This document shows positions 12,351 to 24,216 of a stretch of DNA of 64,000 nt, one piece after another. The position numbers and the translations under genes are program-made. This DNA is from Sclerotinia nivalis (taxonomy: Eukaryota; Ascomycota; Leotiomycetes; Helotiales; Sclerotiniaceae): contig JAPEIS010000003.1 of NCBI GenBank assembly GCA_029531795.1, positions 2,232,001 through 2,296,000 on the forward strand. The letters run 5' to 3'. Each line of letters begins with the position of its first letter. Position 1 is the stretch's first letter. A model generated the notes under the pieces. That model saw only the letters and a program-made list of their open reading frames with translations. It was not told the origin of the DNA and searched no databases.

Positions 12351-14432
12351 TTAATCGGCAAAATAATTCGCTCTTCGCTTGCCCTTTCCACCTGGTTTGT
12401 TGCCCTTGAAATGCTTTTTACTAGTCAGTTTCTCAACATCATTTGGATCCATGTCTTTCTCTAAGGCTATTAAAGTTGCCTGTTTCCTTCCCGACAGTTG
12501 TTTTCCGCTCGCAGTTCCTTGCTCAGAGTACTTGTGACTGAAAGGCATTCGTAAGTGTGCCGAGTTCCCTTGTCCTTGAGCGAAGAAAGTACTGTCCAAG
12601 TTCTTTGATTTTGGTCCTTGCGGCATGTCGATGATATCGGTATCCGCGACAGAAGTTTGGTCATCAGCGTCAGAGGCCATAGACGCCAAAGCCTGTCGTC
12701 TCTTCTCCGGTAGATGGCCTTCATTGTACAACTCTCTGTTGAATTCAAAAGGGTCAATATCTAATGGCGGAGGCTGGCAGAACAGTAGCTTTCCATTGAC
12801 ATAATCCTTGAGAATATGTCTAGCGGCTCTCGACTCATCCGGTTGACCTTGCCCTGTCCTCCTGAAACCTCTTGCTCTAGCGTACGCTGTTAACATTTCC
12901 TCAGCTGTTGGGATACCGGTTCCTCCTTCTTCCAAAGGTCGGGTTACAATCTTCATTCCATACAGTGCTTCTAAGAAACCTTGAGGTATACGGTGTGCTA
13001 CTAAACCAGCTGGGCCCACGAATTCTCGAAGTTGATCAATAGGTAGAATACCGTTACACACAAGTTCTGCTTTGGTAGTCGCAAAATTTGGGAAAACCAA
13101 TCCAGGACAATCGCAAAGCAAAACTTTGTCACTAAGATGGATAGTTTGGAAATGCTTCGTTTTGCCTGGTGTCGATGATACAGACACTTTCTTAGCGCCA
13201 ATTAAGGCGTTGATGGTAGAAGATTTACCGACGTTAGGATATCCAACGAGACCAATTTGAGTCTTTCTAGGATGTTCTGACTCGGAATCTAATTTTATTA
13301 GCTATAGAATTAGTTCCTTGAATGTGATGACCCTTACCTTGAATTTCAGGTGCATGCAACAAGAAAAGAGCCTCCAACTCGTCCACTGTCAAGATTCTGG
13401 TGCTTTCGGTCTCGATTATTCCATCATCACTTTCCTCATCTTCTTCGTTCGCGTCGGCCCCTTCGTCTTGTTCGTCGCTATCCGCATCACTATCCTCGTC
13501 ATCTTCATCATTATCAAGACCGAGTGCTCTGGCCTTCTCTGCTAGTTTCGACGCTGAAGTAGAAGCCTTGGTTTCTTCTTCGGTTTCCTCCAACATTGCT
13601 TCGTTTAATTCTTTTGCTAAAGCTGCTGAGAAGAACTTGTATTTGATACCGGCCGCCTCAAAATAATCAGCCCAATGTTGTCTTTGCTCCAAAGTTAACA
13701 TATCAGCCTTATTGACCAATAGAAGATTCTCTTTGCGGCTATCGACGTCTTTGACATATTTTTCCAAATCCTCAGATCGAAACAGAAGTGGATTCCTAGC
13801 ATCGACGATTTGTACAATAAGATCAGACCTCTCAATAACTCTCCACAACTGCCTCCAAACCTCCAAGTTGCGCTCGAAAGGTGTCATCAATAAATCGTTA
13901 TTTTCTTGAAGTTCAGCCAATCCTCTTCTCCATTCCAGAAGACCATCTCTCTCCATTCTATCAAGTTCCTGCGGCGTTGTAGAAGAATCCCATTTCGGTC
14001 TTCTCGGAACCGTGAGTCTTTCCTTGTGTACCTTTTGTTTGCCAACTGCAGCTCGTTCTTCGGCGGCGGATAAAAGGTATGGATTCTTTTGATCGGTATG
14101 AATAATCTTAACATTGTTCATCTTCTCTGCCGTAAAGTCTGTGCCGGCTAACTCTGCAGTGGACAAGAATTCATCGAGTGCTGCCTGCTCTGTGACCGAT
14201 CGCATCTTGACCCAACTGGCCTCCTGTTTTTCGTTGGTGACATACTATTTTCTTTCAGTATCGAACAGTGAAATCATAGATTTTTACGTACGGTTTCTCC
14301 GGTATCTTTGTGTGTTCTTTGGATTCCAGTTGCTGTGGTTTTCTTGCGATCTGCTCCTTTGCCCTTCCCAAATCTATCATTCATCAAACTGTTCCCCAGT
14401 CCAACGGCATTTTTGGATTTTGCGAGAACCAT
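12351..14432 (-). CDS. LSG1: Large-subunit GTPase Lsg1, 661 aa, three exons
   Basis: Exons are 14292-14432, 13338-14244 and 12351-13288. This is a circularly permuted GTPase. The G4 motif NKAD (225-228) precedes the P-loop GYPNVGKSS (365-373) and the G3 motif DCPG (409-412), and an upstream DARNP motif is present. A long acidic Asp/Glu insert (about 290-330) separates the G4/G5 half from the P-loop. The C-terminus is basic (KKHFKGNKPGGKGKRR), fitting RNA binding. In yeast, Lsg1 is a cytoplasmic GTPase that helps release the export adaptor Nmd3 from pre-60S particles. It lies head to head with LTV1, a 40S maturation factor, across 341 bp. The start is chosen at 14432, where the conserved-looking N-terminus MVLAKSKNAVGLG begins. 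Confidence 0.95.
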
Positions 14433-14773
14433 CGTATGTACGTCTTCTTCGTTGCCCTGTGTGAGTTTTCTTGGTTAAAAAAATAAATATAGATCCTGCT
14501 ATGAATTGGCAGTAATTCGCGGAGTTGAGGATTGGGAGTAAGTAAATGAATTTTACACTTTTTTGGTGGAGTTCTGATTATCGAGCAAAATGAGGGGCAA
14601 ATTTCTCGACCTGTGATGAAATTTGACCGCCAAAAATCCTGCCGGCACTAGGAAAATTAAATCTTTCCACAAATAATTGATCAATCTGACATCTGCAATT
14701 CTAAACCCTCCTCCGATCGAGATAATAAATATTTTTCTACTGTACAGATTTACAATTACCAAACATCGTCAAC
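14433..14773. promoter_or_regulatory. Shared divergent promoter of LSG1 and LTV1
   Basis: These 341 bp separate the start codons of two divergently transcribed ribosome maturation genes. No third gene is present, so the sequence must carry both promoters and 5' UTRs. A splice-acceptor-like site upstream of the LSG1 start could mark a 5' UTR intron. I could not identify individual transcription factor sites. Confidence 0.7.
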
Positions 14774-16024
14774 ATGGCTCGAGGAAAGTGGATTGATAAG
14801 AAGAATGCGACGCATTTTCAACTTGTTCATCGTCCTCAGAACGACCCGTTAATTCACGATGAATCTGCATCTTCCATGGTCTTAAATCCCACCAATGCAC
14901 CCAATTCGAATAAAATCAAGAAACTCGATGATTTAACAGCTGAGCTTGGTTCAGGTATCGCACATGTCAGAGATAACGAAGGAGAGGCCGCAAACTATGG
15001 TGTTTACTATGATGACACTGAATATGATTATATGCAACACATGCGCGATTTGGGTCGTGGAGGTGGTGAATCAACTTTTGTGGAAGCTACTGGACCAAAA
15101 AATAAGAACAAGGGAAAGGGAAAACAATCTTTGGAAGATGCGCTGAGGAACGCAAGTTTGGAAGACAAGGCCGGAGCCGTTCTTGATGACGAAATTCTAC
15201 CATCCAAAAACCTTCGAAAGGTTACATACCAAGCACAACAAGATGTCCCTGATGCTTTAGCTGGTTTCCAGCCTGATATGGATCCGAGGTTGAGGGAGGT
15301 CTTGGAAGCTTTAGAGGACGAGGCTTATGTAGACGATGATGACGAAATTTTTGAGAAATTGGCAGAGGATGGGGAGGAATTAGATGAAGAAGAATTCGAT
15401 GAAACTTGGGATGATGAAGACGGATGGGAATCAGATGCCACAGCAAAGCCTACGCAAGAATACAAGGACGCACCTGCTACGACCCAAGATATCGATGATG
15501 ATGAGCGGGAGGATCATGGCGACGGGGATTGGATGGCAAACTTCAGCAAATTCAAAAAGGATCAGAAGTCTAGCAAGGCTCAAGTTGCGCCTTCGCAGTC
15601 AGACTTACAATCATCCTTGTTTACCACCACCACAAATGGCGGAAGACGAAAGAAAAGAAAGGGTGCCTTGACAAACCCTTCCGCTTACTCCATGACATCG
15701 TCCTCAATATTCAGAACAGAAGGCCTTACTACACTCGATCAACGATTTGAGAAAATCGAGGAACAATACAACGAGGATTTCGACGATATGGCCTCCGTTT
15801 CGATCGCCTCGTCTTCTGTTTCTACAGTTGAAGGCGACCTTCGTCAAGATTTCGATAGTATTATGGATGATTTCCTGGGCAGTCATTCTATGAGCGGTAA
15901 GAAGAATGTCAAGAAGATGAAATACCAGACTGGTATGGAACAGTTAGACGAGGTTCGAAAGGGTCTCGGTCCAGCACGCTTCAGCAGTTTCGGTAATCGC
16001 TCCACTCGTACCCAAAGGGCGTAA
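14774..16024 (+). CDS. LTV1: Ribosome biogenesis protein Ltv1, 416 aa
   Basis: This is a single exon. The N-terminus GKWIDKKNATHFQLVHRPQNDP (residues 4-25) is the Ltv1 family signature, followed by the conserved YDDTEYDYMQHMRDLG segment (about 78-93). The middle is strongly acidic (EDEAYVDDDDEIFEKL and EEFDETWDDEDGWES). The C-terminal half has a basic KKRKG patch and an ERFEKIEEQYNEDFDD-like motif (QRFEKIEEQYNEDFDD, about residues 326-341). In yeast, Ltv1 binds the head of pre-40S particles with Enp1 and Rps3, and is phosphorylated by casein kinase 1 to allow beak maturation. Its divergent partner LSG1 acts on the large subunit. Confidence 0.95.
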   Translation: MARGKWIDKKNATHFQLVHRPQNDPLIHDESASSMVLNPTNAPNSNKIKKLDDLTAELGSGIAHVRDNEGEAANYGVYYDDTEYDYMQHMRDLGRGGGESTFVEATGPKNKNKGKGKQSLEDALRNASLEDKAGAVLDDEILPSKNLRKVTYQAQQDVPDALAGFQPDMDPRLREVLEALEDEAYVDDDDEIFEKLAEDGEELDEEEFDETWDDEDGWESDATAKPTQEYKDAPATTQDIDDDEREDHGDGDWMANFSKFKKDQKSSKAQVAPSQSDLQSSLFTTTTNGGRRKKRKGALTNPSAYSMTSSSIFRTEGLTTLDQRFEKIEEQYNEDFDDMASVSIASSSVSTVEGDLRQDFDSIMDDFLGSHSMSGKKNVKKMKYQTGMEQLDEVRKGLGPARFSSFGNRSTRTQRA

Positions 16025-16720
16025 ACGGTAGTTAAGGCCTTTAGGAGCAAGGAGTTGCGGGTTGGCATTTGGTTCTATATTTGGTTCACATGGCGCTGGG
16101 AGTTCAGGCAAATACTTTGAAAAGTATGGAATTCCCCAAGGTTATGACATCTAAGAATAAAAGTGTAATCATGGCGTATTATTAGAGGCTTCATTATGAG
16201 CGTTTCTTGGGCTATCAAAGAATGAAAATATACATCTAAATCTTCCTTCAGTGGTCACGATGAATTTATAACTATACTTGTAATACACAACCTTCTGTTT
16301 GAACCGTAAAATTTGAATATATAAATTTACTTTTACCTTCAAAACTTCTGATTGTAACAAAGGGCGTGTGGTGATACACAATCATTCACCTAAATTATTA
16401 TAGGACGCTCTCATCGATGATAAACGTGCCATTGACAGACACCCAAGGCTCTATAGTACTATAATTTTCTAATTCATCTTCATACAGCAAAATTAGCCAT
16501 TTTCATTTGGCGGTGCGTAATCAATCGGCAGAACTTAGTTATCACCATATGGAGCTTAGCGTAAAGATAACCTTGTTCGGCCTTTGAGCTTACAATGGAA
16601 ACCGTATGGGAGCAATTGAAAATTGAAGTAAATTTAATTCACTGGAAACGCACACACAATATTAATTTAAATACTCCTCTCCTCGTCCCTCCCACCTCTC
16701 CATGATCTATATCACGAACC
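16025..16720. other. Intergenic region
   Basis: This holds the 3' flank of LTV1 and the promoter of SAC3, both on the plus strand. It is AT-rich, and no extra gene is supported. Confidence 0.5.
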
Positions 16721-19700
16721 ATGCTGCTCAGTAGCAGTAACGCCAGGGGCGCACGAGGAAATTCAAAAAGTTCACGAGGATCAAGAGGTCGCGGACAGGC
16801 GGGTCGAGGAGCTTCAAGCAACTCTTCTGGTAAGCCCCATCACAATCTCATGACACCATGAAGACCTCCAGCATTGACCGACAATACCAATATATATCAC
16901 GGCAGTTCCCGTGGTAGTTGTCAAAAAATATTATCCAAAAAAATTCACAATTTTTATCATCATGAAAGAAACTCATACAAATTTGATCATTTAGCTAGTC
17001 CATCTCCAAGCGCGACGACATCGGCAGATCCATTCGAAAAAGAGCGACTCGAGAATGCTGCAAAGCGCGAACAGAGAGGCCAAAACGGAACTGCGACCAA
17101 TAACAGAGGAAGAGGATCATCGCGTGGAGGGTTACATAGCAATAAACAGGTTCTATTCGCGACTCCATCAATTGAGGAACAAACTGGCTCGCCTGCCAGT
17201 GCAACACCACCAGATATGAAGACCCCTTTTGGCTCGGGGACTGCAACGTCTACGCTCTCCAACCCCTTCGCATTTACTGCAAAAACAAATTCAAAGACAT
17301 CATCAAACATTTTTGTCGCACCCACGGGACCTAACAGCAAAAGTCCTTCGCCCTCGCCTTTCGCTCCTTCGTCCAACTCTAAAACTCCCAATACAAGCGT
17401 CTTTGGCTCAGCAAGTACACCTCAGTCAGCAGCTGTAAACCCATTCGCCTCTGCAAACGCTTTTAGAGGCGCCTCATCTTCGTCGAGTTTTGGTAGCCCA
17501 TCAAGTGCCTCGGCGACTCCTTTGTCCGCCCTGACCAATTCTCAGAAACCGGGTATCCTGAAAGGAACCAAAGGCGCGTCTTCGAAACAAGCCTCAATCG
17601 AGAAGAAACCCGAAAAGAATTCCCAGAAAAATGCTTCGCAAAAGCCTTCACAGGCAAACAATGGTTTTGCGGATAAGAAGAACAAAGCATCCAACCAGTC
17701 GAAGTCGGGCTTTGGAAATACTACGCCAATGTCCTCGGAAATGGCGTCGTTTGCGTCAAGCAGTGAGTTAGCCAGCAAGATCAACGCTCTTTTACGGAAA
17801 GAAAAAATCACACCACCACGATGTACCGCAAAAAATCCAGGTGACCCACGCGAAAAGGCGGCTGTGAAAAGCTATTTAGATGAACTGAAGAAGTATCGAA
17901 CACGCGTCCGCGCATCCCTTATTCAAGGTGGCTTCATTGATGATCCTCTCAAACCAAAGAAACTCAGTGAAGCTATCGATTTCAAAGGAACATGCGACCA
18001 AATGTGCCCGGAAGAAGAAATCATAAGAAGGATTATCGAAGACGACGTCCAACGTGCCGAAAAGGAGGTAGCACCAGACGGATCCATGCGTCCTTCGCCT
18101 CAAATGATGATCAAGAAGTTGGCTAGATCCGCCGCTGGAGAAGATGCCCCACTTCCGCAAGATGTTCGATCACCTGCTGCACTCAGACGAACACTGGATT
18201 ATCTCATTGACACAGTCTTGGGGGAGGATGATAATCTAGCAGCTCAGCATGAATTCTTGTGGGATCGAACGCGAGCAATACGGCGAGATTTCGTATTTCA
18301 ATCGTCAATGAGTCCACCAGAGTTGGCCGATCAAGTTTACTGCCTCGAAAAGATCACTCGATTCCATGTTACTGCGTTACATCAGATGTCAAAGCCTGAT
18401 GTCGCACCGGAAAATTTTGTGGAACAGCAAGAAGTTGAACAACTTAGCAAGTCTCTCCTCTCGCTTATACACGCTTATGAGGATTGCAATCTTCAAAATA
18501 TACCTTGCGAGAACGAAGCCGAATTTAGGGCATACTATGTACTTCTTAATAGTAGCAATCCTGGAATCCTGGAGACGGTACAAAATTGGGGATGGAAGTT
18601 TTGGGGAGAGTCTGAGCAGATTAAGATTGCTGTCAGCCTAGTTGAATGTTTACAGAACATCTGGAGCCCACGTGGTCCCTTGCAACCATTCTCGGTATTG
18701 AACGTCGCCGAAAATGCCTTTTCTCGCTTCTTCACAATTTTGAAAGGCCGAAATGTGTCATATACCATGGCTTGCTTCGCTGAGATGCACTTCAACGAAG
18801 TTCGGAAGAATGCTTTGAAGACGATACTGTCAGCATATCAGCGACAGCGCGACCAACCAAAGGATTGGAATATTGGCAAACTGAACCAATATCTACACTT
18901 CGACGACCCATGGGACATTGTTGACTTTGGTGAAGCTTATGGCCTCCGATTTGATGAGGTGGATGGCGATTACTGCTTATCATTAGCGGTGAATAACCAA
19001 GTTGTTGATCCCTTTCCTCCAATCAAGCAACCTCATTCTGGTGAAATCGTGGAGCGGAAACGTACTGGTCATAACTTGACAGAGGTAATCGACACGACTG
19101 TATACGAAGGGGTATCAGAAGATACGAAGCAAGGCGATGAATCAAGTTCTGACGATGGATTGTTCGTGAAGGACAACATTGGAGGAGTGACGCCGTTACC
19201 TCCAGCAGCAACTTTCGTTGAGGCACCCGAAGCAGCCGGCTTTCAAGTGGCACAAATACCACCTCAGCAAGCCTTTTCAACCTCCCCTGCGGCACCATTA
19301 TTTGGCTTTCCGTCTGCAGGCCAGACAAACAGCGCTCAACCGATGACTACACTCTTCTCGACAGAGAAGCCGAAGGATACGATTGCTCCCTCTACTCTAT
19401 TTGCTCCATCTCCTCTTGCTGCACCTACACCATTCGCGCCATCTGCTCTCTTTGCACCCACCTCAACGAATACCCCATCAGAACCTAAGACTACAGAGCC
19501 ATCAAAGTTTACTTGGCCGTCAGATAAGGCAGCATTTTCAAAGCTGTCCCAAACAACCCCTACAGAACCACCAAAATTCAATTGGCCATCGGACAATGCA
19601 GCCTCACCAAGTGTTCCTCAAACAACTCCTGCGGAAGGCCCGAAACTTTTCCAGCCAACAGAGACCACGGCTTTTAAGCCTCCAGCACCAGGGTCACAAT

Positions 19701-21070
19701 TCACTCGCCCTAAGCTTAATGATTGGAATTCTAGTTCCAAGCCTGTGCCCCAGTCCATATTTTCTGAGCCGGTAGCGCAGTCATCCGTGGCTGAGTCCGC
19801 TAAGGTCACTACATTTACCCCGACGCCACAGCCAGATCTCAGCAATTTGTTTAGGCCTGCCGCCAGAGAAACTCCGCAGCCGGATATTCAAGTACCTACA
19901 CCTCAGGTCTCTCCATTAGACAACTTTGCAAAATGGATTGCCCTCGGGGAGGATGGAATCATTGAGCAATTCATGACATATACAGTCCAAAATTTAGTGG
20001 GAGAGACGATGGAAAAGTTTATCAGAGATGAGGCTAAGAAAGCAAGAAAAGAAGCCAAGCGTATCGCCGAGGAAGAAGAGGAATTGGCACGGCAGGAAGC
20101 CGATGATTTCCGAAGTAAAGCCTTAGCTAAAAAATATATTAATATGTGGCGGACTAACGCCCACAATCTTTGGGTACGTCGGCAGGGGAGCAAAGGTAGA
20201 AGAGCTCGCATAGAACACGCTGAAAGCATGAGAGCTTCTAAGACAGCACTTTCGGCTAGTGTTATTGAGGATTTTAGAGTTTCAACTTCAAAGGGTAAAA
20301 AGAGAGTAAAAAGCAGTCCTTCTAAAGATCGACGATCAAGCTTGGGGAGTCTCTTAGAAGGAACTGGGGTTCTTGTGGGTGTACACAATCCACAAGAAAA
20401 GATAAGAGAGATTGTGTACAATGGAGGAACCGAACGTAGCAACAAACGATTGAAGTCTTCCGTATCCTCTATCGCGTCAGATTCAACTTCAAACTCACAT
20501 AGACGCAATCAGTCGGATAATCCTTTGCAACGTTCACTACTCTCGGATCCTTCTTTCTTGAATGGGGGATCGAGGATCCATTTTCTGCCTAGTTATCAAG
20601 CTGCACATGAGACTCGGCCACAGCTTAGTGGCGTACAAACCGACTACTTTCGATTGAAAGCCAGGGGCATCACCACTCTTCCTAATGGGACACCTCTTGC
20701 TACTTCTGTGGCAAAAGATCCTTTACGCCAAAAGCAGTCTTTCGATGGTATTAGCAAACCTATTAGATCTCGAAGATCGATGATGCCGAAAGAGCAACCA
20801 ATTCCAAGAAGTAGCCCGGCTAGAGTACCTGCTCAACAATTACTTCTGCCAGCGCCGACTGGCGACGAAGAAATAAATCGTTTGAAAGAGCGAGCTAGAG
20901 TAGTTATGGCAGCTGATTCTGGAAGGAAGTTACAAAATGGTGGTTTGGATGATGATGAAGATTTATTTGAGAGAGCAAGGAGAATTAGAGAAAAAATGGA
21001 CGAAGATTCAGAGTGGTTAAGGCGAGAAGTTTATAGATACTCTGAGAGCAGAAGTGGGTCGTGGTCATAG
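16721..21070 (+). CDS. SAC3: Nuclear mRNA export factor Sac3 (GANP family), about 1394 aa
   Basis: The main exon (16995-21070) is preceded by a short Arg/Gly/Ser-rich exon (16721-16829), joined in phase across a 165-nt intron. The N-terminal ~300 residues contain FG-type nucleoporin-like repeats (FGSAST, FGNTTP and similar). The SAC3/GANP core begins with AIDFKGTCDQMCPEEE (about 363-378) and continues to about residue 700. A second Phe/Pro-rich stretch with recurring KFxWPS(D/E) segments follows. Near residues 1060-1100 a charged helix (EEEEELARQEADDFRSKALA) ends in KKYINMWR, resembling the CID region that binds Sus1 and Cdc31. Sac3 scaffolds TREX-2, which links SAGA-transcribed genes and mRNPs to the nuclear pore. 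The first exon is the least certain part; the remainder is firm. Confidence 0.9.
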
Positions 21071-21698
21071 ATGTATTGATAGCATTTCAGGGTTGTTCTC
21101 CCAACAAGGGTTCTTGTGATGATATATGGAAGGAAAGGAGTTTGGATGCTAAACTTGGCATTTATAGGGGGCGTTTTGAGGATTGTATACGATGTGATTG
21201 ATGATACCTTGGTACCTTTTTGGCATTGATGGAATGTCACACGAAAAGAGGTTGGATGAGATGAAAGGGGGAAATTAAATAAATATCAATTTTTCAATCT
21301 GATTATAGATCTCCAGCTGTTTCTATTTTATTTCGTTTTTTTTTTTTTTTTTAATTTATGGTGATAGATACAGATAGATGTAAGGCTGATAAGTCTCATA
21401 CTAGAAACATCGTCTATTATCCAATTTCCATCTAGCAAGAAATAAGTTATCTTGCTGTAATTGGTCAATAAAATCTTGTGTTCTCAATGCTGTTCAATTG
21501 AAACTTCATTGGTTAAATAACTGTGCACGTGATGGTGGGAGCTTTACCTTGTTCGATTTAGCTCCCTCCACCAAAATTTCTCATCGGTAAATTTTCTAGA
21601 GCTTGAAATCTTCGAGGAAAAGTGAAAAATAATCAACCACCTCGACAGCGACCACAAAACATCGGATATTGTAGATTCGTCAATTACCTTTATCCAAG
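21071..21698. other. Intergenic region with poly-T tract
   Basis: This lies between SAC3 and CBF5, both on the plus strand. A T-rich homopolymer tract of about 18 Ts lies near 21335-21352. No gene is seen. Confidence 0.5.
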
Positions 21699-23466
21699 AT
21701 GGCGCTTGTATCGACAAAGAAAGACCAAGAGGTTGATTATACCATCAAGCCTGAAGCTTTAACTCCAGCCATTGACACCAGTAGTTGGCCATTACTGTTG
21801 AAGAACTACAACAACTGTATGTGTGAAGTTATTCAGGCAATTGAAAGTCTACTGACATTGTTTAGTACTTGTTCGCACTGGACACTTTACCCCAATTCCC
21901 AATGGCTGCACTCCGCTGAAAAGAGACCTCAAGTCCTACATCAGCTCCGGTGTTATTAACCTCGACAAACCTTCCAATCCTTCCAGTCACGAAGTTGTAG
22001 CATGGGTTAAGCGCATGTTGAGGTAAATATCTACCCTTGCGCGATCATTATGCGACACAAGCTAATCGTCACAAATTATAGAGTTGAGAAGACTGGTCAC
22101 AGTGGTACCCTGGATCCAAAGGTTACCGGATGTTTGATTGTTTGCATTGATCGTGCAACCAGACTCGTAAAATCTCAACAAGGAGCAGGAAAGGAGTACG
22201 TTTGTGTTATTAGATTACACGACAAACTTCCAGGTGGAGAGGCACAATTCGCGCGAGCCTTAGAGACCTTAACTGGTGCTCTTTTCCAACGTCCTCCTCT
22301 CATTTCCGCCGTCAAGCGTCAACTCCGTATCCGAACAATCCACGAGAGCAAGTTATACGAATTTGATAATGACAGACATTTGGGTGTATTCTGGGTTAGC
22401 TGTGAAGCTGGTACATATATCCGTACTCTCTGTGTTCATCTCGGATTGTTGTTGGGTGTTGGCGCACACATGCAAGAGTTGAGGAGAGTACGAAGTGGTG
22501 CTATGGATGAGACAAAAGATATGGTCACTCTCCATGATGTTTTGGATGCTCAATGGATGCAAGACAATGCACGCGACGAGGCATACCTGAGAAAGGTTAT
22601 TCAGCCATTGGAGACCCTCCTCACCACCTACAAGAGAATTGTTGTCAAGGACAGTGCAGTCAATGCTGTCTGTTATGGTGCCAAGTTGATGATTCCTGGA
22701 TTGTTAAGATACGGTATGTTTTTTTTCTTCTTTTTTTTTCGATCCCCACTCCCAAATAAAAGAATCCCGCGATGATTAGACACGAGTTTCATGCACCACT
22801 CATATAGCCTTCGGGTCGTTGATGAGGAACAAACCACTTTTGAGAATGAGCAACGAGATACACAACAAATTATTTTTTTGAGACTTAGGTTTATGATGGC
22901 TTGCGCTAATCAACATCACAGAGGCCGATATCGAGGTCCACGAAGAGGTCGTCCTCATGACCACCAAGGGAGAAGCCATTGCCCTTGGTATTGCCCAGAT
23001 GTCCACCGTTGAACTATCATCTTGCGATCACGGTGTCGTTGCTAAGGTTAAGCGTTGTATTATGGAACGTGATCTTTACCCACGCAGATGGGGAATGGGA
23101 CCAGTAGCAATCGAAAAGAAGAAGATGAAGACTGAAGGCAAACTCGATAAATATGGAAGACCAAACGAGGCCACTCCTGCCAAGTGGAACAATGAATACA
23201 AGGATTTCACCGCTCCTCCTGAGGATGGAGCTGTTGCTATTGCATCCCACCCAAAGCCTGAAGCTGTTACAGCTGCTGCTCCTCCAGCACTTTCACCTGT
23301 CGATGGAAATGCTACCAATGATGATGAAGAGAAGAGCGACAAGAAGAGAAAGAGACATGATGGAGAAACAGCGGAAGAGAAGGCGGAAAGGAAGCGCAAG
23401 AAGAAGGAGAAGAAAATCAAGAGGGAATCAAAGAAATCCACCGCGGGCAGTTCTGATAGCGAGTAA
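21699..23466 (+). CDS. CBF5: H/ACA snoRNP pseudouridine synthase Cbf5 (dyskerin), 483 aa
   Basis: Exons are 21699-21816, 21866-22022, 22082-22713 and 22922-23466, all in phase. The TruB catalytic motif GHSGTLDP is at residues 97-104, with the predicted catalytic Asp at about 103. It is preceded by the DKERP-like [21 protein letters not shown]. The N-terminal extension ([21 protein letters not shown]) is eukaryotic. A PUA domain follows ([35 protein letters not shown]). The C-terminal ~60 residues are a Lys/Glu tail ([14 protein letters not shown]) that should direct nucleolar localisation. Cbf5 isomerises uridines in rRNA and snRNA guided by H/ACA RNAs. The third intron (22714-22921, 208 nt) is unusually long for this gene set and starts with a T-rich run. 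Confidence 0.96.
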
Positions 23467-24216
23467 AGTCGAAACGTGATACTTTCGCTCATTATCATGA
23501 TTGCATATCGGAGGTGTAGAGTTTCCTCTTTTCCTTCTCTGTTTCCTTTACATTTTTAACGGTGGGAATGAGAATTGGCGTTGACAAATGAATGTGTTCT
23601 CTGTTTCTATGTGTGCAACGAATGCAGCATGGCTTTTGTATCATACTTGCAGGGGGTTTTTTTTGCAGGCAGGGTAATCAAAAGGAAGTTCATTAAATAG
23701 GAAAATTAAAAAAGTTAAATTGAAAAGTTGTGTTTGAGTTATTATGTGTATGTTTGATGTGATGATTATGTTGTAGATAGTGAGTATTGCCACACACAAG
23801 GTTTTTATTTTTTACGAAGAGAAGAGTAAAAGGAAGATAAAGTGGTTGAAAGTTCTACATCTGTGAATTGGTAATGAATGTAATATGATGTATACTGAGT
23901 AGTATATTAACAAATTCCTTATATTATATTATATCTTATTTGTATCATCTTATATTATCCTATCTTATTTTATTCCATTCCATTCTATTCTATTCATTTT
24001 ATATTATAATATTATAATATTATAATATATATTAGCAAGTAGCAAGTAGCAAGTATCCGAAACCGTGAAACGATTCGAAATATAAAATTCTGAAGCTTGA
24101 AGAAAAACATTCATAATCCACTTCGCTATTTTCATCAATAGTTCAAAATAAACAACATCTCAGTTCCGTCTCGAGACATATCATTCAACAATTCCATTCC
24201 ATTCCCTCCCGCAAAT
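23467..24216. other. Convergent intergenic region with AT microsatellites
   Basis: This is the convergent 3' space of CBF5 and RBG1. It contains TATTATATTA-type repeats (about 23920-24030) and three tandem AGCAAGT heptamers near 24034-24054. No gene is seen. Confidence 0.55.

Noticed and set aside
16987..20508. Several long minus-strand frames of 75 to 201 residues opposite SAC3
   Set aside because: They lie wholly antisense to a well-supported gene, carry no domains and reflect codon bias of the plus strand.
22714..22921. Box C/D snoRNA in the CBF5 intron
   Set aside because: C-box-like TGATGA occurrences exist, but there is no matching CTGA D box and no closing stem.
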